Origin: Euborellia annulipes
Taxonomy: Eukaryota; Arthropoda; Insecta; Dermaptera; Anisolabididae
Assembly (NCBI GenBank): GCA_023213315.1
Contig: JAKCPI010026439.1
Location: 62,001 to 126,000, forward strand
Direction of reading: 5' to 3'
Length of the DNA stretch: 64,000 nt
Shown here piece after piece: positions 60,601 through 64,000 of the stretch. How positions within the stretch are numbered: the stretch's first letter is position 1; the number at the start of each line of letters is the position of its first letter. The position numbers were made by a program, and so were the translations under genes. The notes below the pieces were generated by a model that made no database searches, was not told the DNA's origin, and saw only the letters and a list, made by a program, of their open reading frames with translations.

Positions 60601-60795
60601 GTAAGAAGAGTAAGGAAGGAAGGTTACCAGGAGAATGGAGTTTAATTAAAGGAGTGACGGACACTGTGCCATCGGAGGCGCTAGGACATCCGGGAAGATC
60701 CTGTTTAACTCCAAGGATTTTTACCCTCATCAGAGATTCATTTTTGTATGGTCTTGGATAGGATCGCATTTCAGTACCATTGGTCAATAGAGACA
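48606..60795 (-). CDS. Ndae1: SLC4-family Na+-driven bicarbonate transporter (NDAE1-like), 17 spliced exons, 5' end outside window
   Basis: Plasma-membrane transporter coupling Na+ and HCO3-/CO3 2- movement, possibly exchanging Cl-, for pH regulation. Exons were joined by hand: 60795-60628, 60300-60218, 59787-59602, 59538-59194, 59134-58986, 58675-58412, 57001-56836, 54678-54481, 54412-54251, 54188-54093, 54027-53848, 53766-53588, 52243-52033, 51971-51864, 51795-51655, 50357-50128, 48699-48606. All introns are GT-AG and all phases agree, giving about 985 residues (numbered from the first whole codon). Family signatures are [117 protein letters not shown] and RRELKILDD. Residues about 1-309 are cytosolic, about 310-850 form the transport domain, and the rest is the cytosolic tail. 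The conserved N-terminal half-domain (WRETARW region) is missing and must lie past 64000. Family assignment is secure. Orthology to fly NDAE1 rather than another Na+-coupled SLC4, and the exact ion coupling, are inferred. Confidence 0.95.
48989..49220. mobile_element. hAT-type MITE in SLC4 intron 16
   Basis: Terminal repeats CAGTGGCGTCATTT / AAATGACGCCACTG, perfect 8-bp target duplication GTTAAGTT at 48981-48988 and 49221-49228, G-rich then A/T-rich inside. A degraded relative is at 53284-53545 in intron 12. Confidence 0.9.
50042..50092. repeat. isolated terminal hairpin of the composite element (SLC4 intron 16)
   Basis: TTTACTTTCTCTTACCTATA ... TATATAGAGAGAAAGTATTG; only the end hairpin is present, 36 bases downstream of the exon 16 donor. 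Confidence 0.7.
50128..50357 (-). CDS. Ndae1: SLC4 exon 16 in window (cytosolic tail, polyQ)
   Basis: Encodes [20 protein letters not shown], the conserved [19 protein letters not shown] block, then a Gln-rich stretch with seven consecutive Gln and [12 protein letters not shown]. The donor TAG|GTGAGTAA is consensus. If it is not used, the frame stops one codon later (TGA), giving an alternative short C-terminus. Confidence 0.93.
51085..51255. mobile_element. foldback pair of hammerhead-like ends (SLC4 intron 15)
   Basis: Arms CAGCAGCCAGGGAAATAAA / TTATTTCCCCTGGCTGCTG. Minus motif 51136-51173 and plus half-motif 51183-51215 (TCGAAACGTCGGC). Confidence 0.75.
51655..51795 (-). CDS. Ndae1: SLC4 exon 15 in window (TM14, start of cytosolic tail)
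   Basis: Encodes [48 protein letters not shown](T/S)xRELxxLDDxMPE marks the end of the membrane domain. LDD is the acidic motif proposed in relatives to contact carbonic anhydrase II. Confidence 0.95.
51864..51971 (-). CDS. Ndae1: SLC4 exon 14 in window (TM13)
   Basis: A 108-bp phase-0 exon, [20 protein letters not shown] and [16 protein letters not shown]. The following intron is 68 bp. Confidence 0.95.
52033..52243 (-). CDS. Ndae1: SLC4 exon 13 in window (TM11-TM12)
   Basis: Encodes [60 protein letters not shown] and [13 protein letters not shown](V)T and [10 protein letters not shown] are SLC4 signatures. Confidence 0.96.
53030..53182. mobile_element. near-perfect hairpin of hammerhead-like ends (SLC4 intron 12)
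   Basis: AAAAATATAAATACTGTACA and ACGTTTCGACTGCTTATTCT pair with AGAAAAAGCAGTCGAAACGT and TGTACAGTATTTATATTTTT. The stem is about 70 bp with almost no loop. Confidence 0.85.
53284..53545. mobile_element. degraded hAT-type MITE (SLC4 intron 12)
   Basis: The internal sequence TACAAATAGGTACTCAAATT and the right end CCAAATGACGTC match the MITE at 48989-49220. The ends and target duplication are eroded. Confidence 0.7.
53588..53766 (-). CDS. Ndae1: SLC4 exon 12 in window (TM9-TM10)
   Basis: Encodes [40 protein letters not shown] and [20 protein letters not shown] (Arg codon split). [15 protein letters not shown] is among the most conserved blocks of Na+-coupled SLC4 proteins. Confidence 0.96.
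53848..54027 (-). CDS. Ndae1: SLC4 exon 11 in window (TM8)
   Basis: Encodes [40 protein letters not shown], then [18 protein letters not shown]. With the next exon, the KLKK motif (second stilbene-interaction motif of the family) is formed across the splice junction. Confidence 0.95.
54093..54188 (-). CDS. Ndae1: SLC4 exon 10 in window (TM7)
   Basis: A 96-bp phase-0 exon encoding [20 protein letters not shown] and [12 protein letters not shown]. It is flanked by 62- and 65-bp introns. SDFAV is a family hallmark. Confidence 0.95.
54251..54412 (-). CDS. Ndae1: SLC4 exon 9 in window (loop 3 end, TM6)
   Basis: Encodes [20 protein letters not shown] (fourth loop Cys, residue 536) and [20 protein letters not shown], ending [14 protein letters not shown]. 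The donor is GCTAGT|GTAAGT. The intron before it is 68 bp. Confidence 0.95.
54481..54678 (-). CDS. Ndae1: SLC4 exon 8 in window (extracellular loop 3)
   Basis: Encodes [16 protein letters not shown], then a large extracellular loop with CLC (residues 476 and 478), a third Cys at 518, and N-glycosylation sequons NST (Asn493) and NWT (Asn509). Four Cys in this loop, the fourth in the next exon, is the usual pattern in Na+-coupled SLC4 members. Confidence 0.94.
54915..55375. mobile_element. MITE-like element (SLC4 intron 7)
   Basis: Ends AGGCGCTGGAAC and GTTCCGACGCCGCTG pair imperfectly and are followed inwards by G-run / C-run. AT-rich centre. Confidence 0.55.
55655..55945. mobile_element. hammerhead-like pair of two subfamilies (SLC4 intron 7)
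   Basis: Minus motif 55662-55698 (24.1-kb subfamily) and plus motif 55877-55914: GGCCCTGAGGATGGTC ... GACCGAAACGTCGGCC. In the latter stem I is GGCC:GGCC and stem II GGTC:GACC, the clearest three-way fold. Confidence 0.7.
56244..56248 (-). terminator. Pol III terminator of tRNA-Sec
   Basis: Five T residues on the minus strand, one base after the discriminator G. Confidence 0.8.
56250..56336 (-). tRNA. tRNA-Sec: selenocysteine tRNA, anticodon UCA
   Basis: An 87-nt tRNA-Sec that inserts selenocysteine at recoded UGA codons. Minus-strand structure: acceptor GCCCAAC/GTTGGGC, extended toward the 9+4 form typical of eukaryotic tRNA-Sec; 6-bp D stem CTTCGG/CCGGAG with a 4-base loop; anticodon arm GCAGG CTTCAAA CCTGT with TCA at 56301-56299; long variable arm TGCC-TAAC-GGCA; T arm GTGG TTCGATT CCAC; discriminator G. 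All match the vertebrate gene in form. It lies in intron 7 of the SLC4 gene on the same strand, with a TATA box about 22-31 bases upstream and T5 directly downstream, so it looks functional. Confidence 0.97.
56358..56366 (-). promoter_or_regulatory. TATA box of tRNA-Sec (type-3-like Pol III promoter)
   Basis: TATATATAA on the minus strand at about -22 to -30 from the tRNA 5' end. tRNA-Sec genes are known to use an upstream TATA/PSE promoter, so this position is meaningful. A matching PSE around -60 could not be identified by eye. Confidence 0.7.
56836..57001 (-). CDS. Ndae1: SLC4 exon 7 in window (TM4-TM5)
   Basis: Encodes [20 protein letters not shown], then [20 protein letters not shown] and [12 protein letters not shown]. 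The KxxK-type stilbene (DIDS) motif often found at the end of TM5 is not intact: the junction reads ICKAVENV. Acceptor TTTCAG|A, donor AAA|GTAAAT. Confidence 0.96.
57138..57394. mobile_element. hAT-type MITE in SLC4 intron 6
   Basis: Terminal repeats CAGTGGCGTAGCGA / TCGCTACGCCACTG with 8-bp AATAATAA on both sides (57130-57137, 57395-57402). The duplication sits in low-complexity DNA, so it carries less weight. Inner GCGCCCGGGGCA pairs with itself across the element. Confidence 0.8.
57985..58285. mobile_element. hammerhead-like pair, degraded (SLC4 intron 6)
   Basis: Minus motif 57998-58030 (GTCGACATTTCGG) and plus motif 58222-58250 (TTCCGAAACGTCGAAC), with flanks AATAGAAATTAATTTATATT / AATTAATTTCTATT. 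Confidence 0.65.
58412..58675 (-). CDS. Ndae1: SLC4 exon 6 in window (TM1-TM3)
   Basis: Encodes [20 protein letters not shown] through [19 protein letters not shown] and [18 protein letters not shown] to [13 protein letters not shown]. This is the start of the transport domain, with the QPL.I.G.TGP signature that helps form the anion site. The donor GCGA|GTATG leaves two bases of a Glu codon. Confidence 0.96.
58782..58965 (+). mobile_element. deletion derivative of the composite element (SLC4 intron 5)
   Basis: Palindrome (58782-58872, AAAAATCTGATGTGATTG ... ACTGTCACATCAGATTTTTT), then only a remnant of the body and the terminal AGGCAAGAGAAAGTA at 58950-58965. It ends about 20 bases from the exon 5 donor. 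Confidence 0.75.
58986..59134 (-). CDS. Ndae1: SLC4 exon 5 in window (N-domain end, pre-membrane)
   Basis: Reading after the 59-bp intron gives [18 protein letters not shown]..., an acidic/basic coil, then [20 protein letters not shown] and KVPW, the conserved stretch before the first membrane segment. The open reading frame that runs straight through this intron gives a different, wrong peptide here. The donor is CCTTG|GTAATG (phase 2). Confidence 0.93.
59194..59538 (-). CDS. Ndae1: SLC4 exon 4 in window (N-domain core with insert)
   Basis: The first about 45 residues ([15 protein letters not shown]... to about NTIKPGAS) are a polar, Thr/Asn-rich insert between the usual GPS and YHEIGR-like blocks. 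Conserved sequence then resumes: [37 protein letters not shown] and [13 protein letters not shown]. The upstream intron is 63 bp and the downstream one 59 bp. Confidence 0.95.
59602..59787 (-). CDS. Ndae1: SLC4 exon 3 in window (N-domain core)
   Basis: Encodes [17 protein letters not shown], then [13 protein letters not shown], then [16 protein letters not shown]: a highly conserved block of the cytosolic N-terminal domain of SLC4 proteins. The acceptor is TTCACAG|GCA and the donor TCT|GTAAGT, both strong. Confidence 0.95.
59930..60200. repeat. possible repeat in SLC4 intron 2
   Basis: Minus-strand AGAGGGAGTTGCTGTGACAT matches AGAGGGAGTTGCTGTGACAC at 14040, so part of this intron belongs to a further interspersed family of unknown type. 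Confidence 0.4.
60218..60300 (-). CDS. Ndae1: SLC4 exon 2 in window
   Basis: Short 83-bp exon encoding [16 protein letters not shown]...GYHK, a basic/serine-rich cytosolic linker. The acceptor is TTTTTTAG|GA and the donor AAG|GTGAGA. Phase 1 in and phase 0 out fit both neighbours. RTVS is a possible basophilic-kinase site, a motif-level inference only. Confidence 0.85.
60628..60795 (-). CDS. Ndae1: SLC4 exon 1 of those in window (cytosolic N-domain linker)
   Basis: Encodes [15 protein letters not shown]... to IKLHSPG, a charged, Ser/Pro-containing cytosolic linker that is variable in the family. The donor is CCTG|GTAACC at 60627. The upstream boundary is inferred from an AAG acceptor at about 60796 after a T-rich stretch. 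A GTG at 60796 is unlikely to be a true start, because the family has a conserved domain before this point. Confidence 0.75.
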
Positions 60796-61084
60796 CTTAA
60801 TAATATAAAAAAAAATCACACACATACACAACTTCAATAATTCATTCGTGCATTTGTGTAAACTAAATTAAAGTTAAAACAAAAGCCACAAATCATGCTC
60901 GCAAGATAGAGATTAGACATGCAGACTAGATTTCTTTAATGATTCCTTAAATTCCGCCTACATCCTAAAATAGATTTTTTTCTTTTTTTTTTTTTTTTTA
61001 ATCGAATACCTGTAAAATTTCAGATCACTGGCCAAATCATCCGATTGTTATAACTAAGAAAATGAGAAACCAAAATTATTTTCA

Positions 61085-61584
61085 AAAAAATCTGGTGTGA
61101 CTGTCGCACAGCACACAACTTTCTCTTACCTTCGGTAATCGAAAGTTGTGTTCTGTGCTTGTCACACCAGATTTTTTGTGTCGACATATATTTAGTTTCC
61201 GCCAATATATTAGAATTAAAGATGTCAAATTTATAAACATGGGAAAATATTTATATTTTGTTACCATGGCAACCATTTCTCCTATCTTCTCTATGAAGCA
61301 CAAGAGTAAAGTGTGCTTCAAACAATTTTGAGAGCAAAACGAGAATATACATTTGAAAGAGCATCTAAAAAATAATTGATTTTTGAATTTTAATCAAAAT
61401 CGTTAGAGCGAATTTTGAGAAAATCGAAAAAAACTGAAAAAGTACATCAGTAAAGTACTAGTACTCTTTGGCCGATTTTGATTAAAAGCTTATTTTTCCG
61501 GTCCCGGGGGGTGTTTAACTTAAATATAAAATTTCAACCTCGTAGCTCAATTCCTTCATGCTTAAAATTGAACACACACACACA

Positions 61585-61623
<39 letters not shown>

Positions 61624-61782
61624 ACACACAGACAGACCATGTCGCGAAAACCACTTTTTTGGATTCAGGGGACCTCAAAACGTATATATCCATCAAAATC
61701 TCGACATCGAATTTTTGACATGAAACCAATACTTTCTCTCTATATATATATTACATATATACATAGGTAAGAGAAAGTAAAA
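61085..61782 (+). mobile_element. palindrome/microsatellite composite element, complete short form
   Basis: Palindrome 61085-61178, GTTACCATGGCAACC (61260-61274), body, CA tract with CAGACA interruptions (61570-61640), ATGTCGCGAAAACCAC, and a terminal ACTTTCTCTCTATATA ... GGTAAGAGAAAGTA hairpin to 61782. Confidence 0.9.
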
Positions 61783-61879
61783 TATTTTATGTAATTAAGT
61801 CTCAAAAAATACCCAGACTATTAGTGATTTGTTAATTTATCTGTCGCTGTAGGAAATTTTGAAACCAAATCTTAAGTAC

Positions 61880-62115
61880 CCCACTGAGGAGCGAAAAGAA
61901 GCTTTCAAATAAAATCGGCCAAAAAGTACTAGTACTTTTATTGAGGTGCTTTTTCAGTTTTTTCGAATTTCTCAAAATACCTCTCTAACAATTTTAGATG
62001 CTCTTAAAATGAATATTTGCATTTTGCCCACAAAATTGTTGGAAGGACAATATACTCTTGTACTTCATAGGAAAGATAAGAGAAATGGTTGCTATGGTAA
62101 CAAAATATTATATAA
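61880..62115 (-). mobile_element. composite element fragment
   Basis: Minus-oriented body: GCCAAAAAGTACTAGTACTT to GGTTGCTATGGTAACAAAAT; no ends. Confidence 0.65.
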
Positions 62116-62284
62116 ACAAGCGGTAAAGCCCTCTTTCGGCGAGCAATTGCAAAATTTTAGTTTTAAATTTCCCTCTCTAACTCCGCTTCCTCTCGCTCTA
62201 ACTAATCAGCGAGAGAGAGTGGTAAACAGGTGACAAAACGGAAGTGAGTGGCTATCGCTTTATATATAAATATGATATTTCCCC

Positions 62285-62415
62285 ACGTTTATGACTGGAG
62301 TCCCGGGTTCGCTTCCCGTCCAAAGCGAGAATAATTTATTTCATTTGAATTGGCTATCAATCATTTGAAATAAATAGGGATGGGGTCTTAATGGCCGAAA
62401 AAGACCTTAAACAAA
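62285..62415 (+). repeat. SINE family B
   Basis: GAGTCCCGGGTTCGCTTCCC (box-B-like), GTCCAAAGCGAGAATAATTT, GAATTGGCTATCAATCATTT, AATAGGGATGGGGTCTTAAT, GGCCGAAAAAGACC, A-rich tail. The best family B copy. Confidence 0.7.
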
Positions 62416-62463
62416 TCTAAAAAAATATACCGTACTGTCGGAAGCTAAATATATATGACGACA

Positions 62464-62561
62464 CAAAAAATCTGGTGTGACAAACACAGAACACAACTTT
62501 CAATTACCGAAAGTAAGAGAAAGTTGAATACTGTGCGACCAGTCACACCAGATTTTTTTTC
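62464..62561. repeat. 90-bp palindromic MITE with flank
   Basis: AAAAAATCTGGTGTGACAAA ... GCGACCAGTCACACCAGATT. The flank 62430-62463 (GTCGGAAGCTAAATATATA) is the composite element's inner side. Confidence 0.85.
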
Positions 62562-62622
62562 TTTGACTGGCATAAGCAGATATATCGTGGTAGATACAAT
62601 AAATATTTATTAAAACAAAATA

Positions 62623-62860
62623 CAGTAGAGTCTTGCTAATCCGGCCTAAACGAGACCGGCCCTATGCCGCATTCTAAAAATGCCGGATTACCCGAATCAT
62701 TCAATTTAATGCAAAATTTAATATTTATTCTTGACTGTTATGTTAGTTTGTTTACTTAAATTGTCGCTTTTTTGAAGCAATAACCCGAATAAGTGGCTAT
62801 TCAACAAGTCGGATTATCCGCTATGCCGGACTAGCGAAGTCCGGATTAGCAAGATTTAGC
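62623..62860. mobile_element. pogo/Tigger-type remnant
   Basis: Left end CAGTAGAGTCTTGCTAATCC next to TA; right side GTCCGGATTAGCAAGATT is its partial complement, with inner GCCGGATTA / GGATTATCC repeats. About 240 bp; the right tip is eroded. Confidence 0.6.
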
Positions 62861-62899
62861 AACATTTTTAAAATAAGTGAGGAGCTGTATACGGTTATA

Positions 62900-63460
62900 A
62901 ATTGTTTGAAACGATTTGTCGGAAAAATTGCCGTAGGCTATGTGATTAAGAAAGCTCCCTGACTAGGCGCAAACCCGCCGAAGTCAGGCCGCGCGGCTAG
63001 CCTAAATATGCAATTTTAATTTGCAAGAAATACTAGCGTTATAATGTATAGAATTTATCATCAAAGCGATATCTCGTTAGAGGCAGGTTGTTTCAAAACG
63101 CCTCTGTGTTGTGGATCGTATGCAAATTTAGTCGGAATTTTAGTTATTGGATAGCTTATTAATTAGAAGGTGTTTGAAACTCGAATTTCCTTGCATCTCG
63201 GATTAGATTATGCAATCTGATAAATCTGTCGATTATAGTATAGAGCTGATTATATTGTATACGACGTATATGATAAAATCGTATAAAATGATTTTTATAG
63301 CCATTTAGTATTTGAATAGAGTATATAATTTTCTATCACTAAAAACAAAAAAATAAATAAAATGTACTAAGAAAATACACATCAAGTATTTTCTTGATTC
63401 AAAGTTTAAAAATTATTTTTTATTGTACAGGGCGCGACGCGGGAACTTACTTATTTTAAA
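62900..63460. other. AT-rich stretch without recognised gene
   Basis: No SLC4 upstream exon was recognised on the minus strand here; a GC-richer patch at 62960-63000 has no assignable frame. Confidence 0.4.
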
Positions 63461-63465
63461 GAAAT

Positions 63466-63875
63466 GATAAAATTCATGTCAAAAATTCGATGTCGAAATG
63501 TTGATGGATATACACGTTTTGAGGTTTCCTGAGTCCAAAAAAGTGGTTTTCGCGACATGTTTTAGTAGGTTGAAATTTTATATTTAAGTTCGGCACCCCC
63601 CCCCCCCTGGAACGAGAAAATAAGCTTTCAATCATAATGGGCCAAAAAGTACTAGTACTTTACTGATGTACTTTTTCAGTTTTTTTCGATTTTTTCAAAA
63701 TTCGCTCCAACGATTTTTTTTTAATTCAAAAATCAATTATTTTTTAGATTCTCTTTAAAATGTATATTCTCATTTTGTCATTGAAATCTTCTGAGGACCA
63801 CTTTACTCTTGTAACCATAGAAAAAATAGAAATGGTTGCCATGGTAACAAAATATAAATATTTTCCCATACTACA
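63466..63875 (-). mobile_element. composite element, truncated both ends
   Basis: TTCATGTCAAAAATTCGATG, no GT tract, a C-run at 63596-63607, body, GTTGCCATGGTAAC and AATATTTTCCCATAC; neither hairpin is retained. Confidence 0.75.
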
Positions 63876-63894
63876 GTATAGTATTTTTTTTATT

Positions 63895-64000
63895 TTTTTT
63901 AAAAACATTCACACTTCTTTTTTCATTCACACTCACACTCACACACACATCCCCACTGTCTCTTCGGCAACTCGGGCCATACAAGACATCTACGATAACC
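63895..64000 (-). repeat. SINE family A, cut by window end
   Basis: Minus strand: GGTTATCGTAGATGTCTTGT, ATGGCCCGAGTTGCCGAAGA, GACAGTGGGGATGTGTGTGT, then GTGAATGAAAAAAG. The head lies beyond the window. Confidence 0.6.

Noticed and set aside
1..64000. CRISPR array, operon structure or bacterial genes
   Set aside because: Spliced genes, Pol III elements and SINEs show that this is animal nuclear DNA. No regularly spaced direct repeats with unique spacers were seen.

Overview
This is an AT-rich, intron-bearing animal (metazoan) nuclear sequence, most likely from an arthropod. The protein matches are of arthropod type and an intact selenocysteine tRNA is present. A copepod crustacean would fit the repeat load, but that is a guess I cannot test here. 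No bacterial, viral or organellar gene set is seen, and no reverse transcriptase or transposase reading frame survives: every mobile element recognised is non-autonomous or broken.

Genes. Two protein genes can be supported, both on the minus strand. (1) The 3' seventeen coding exons of an SLC4-family Na+-driven bicarbonate transporter (NDAE1 / SLC4A7-A8-A10 type) run from 60795 down to the stop at 48606. I spliced them by hand; all junctions are in phase and give about 985 residues, from the late cytosolic N-domain through all membrane segments to a C-terminal PDZ ligand. The first exons lie beyond 64000. (2) The 5' end of a probable Cys-loop ligand-gated chloride channel (GABA-A-receptor-like) has a signal-peptide exon near 16.2 kb and the first extracellular exon at 155-291; the rest lies below position 1. 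Its first intron would be about 16 kb and full of repeats. A complete tRNA-Sec with its own TATA box and Pol III terminator sits inside intron 7 of the SLC4 gene on the same strand.

Repeats. The remainder is a mosaic of short families. (a) About 33 hairpins of the form CTGANGA-stem-CCGAAACGTC occur at about 24 loci, often as head-to-head inverted pairs; they resemble the hammerhead ribozymes reported in Penelope-like elements. (b) A palindrome of about 90 bp beginning AAAAATCTGGTGTGAC occurs about 18 times, either alone or as one end of a 0.7-1.2 kb element that also carries a CA/GT microsatellite and a terminal ACTTTCTCT hairpin. (c) There are three SINE-like families: two with tRNA-like heads and one with a 5S-rRNA-like head. 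(d) hAT-type MITEs with 8-bp target duplications are present, plus a TTAA-flanked MITE, a pogo/Tigger remnant and several long foldbacks.

Layout. 0-16.4 kb: channel gene 5' end with its repeat-filled intron. 16.4-48.5 kb: intergenic repeat mosaic. 48.6-60.8 kb: SLC4 gene with nested tRNA-Sec. 60.8-64 kb: more repeats, probably an upstream SLC4 intron. The SLC4 introns are bimodal: nine or so of 59-81 bp and a second class of 1.3-2.2 kb. Each of those long introns contains a recognisable mobile element.
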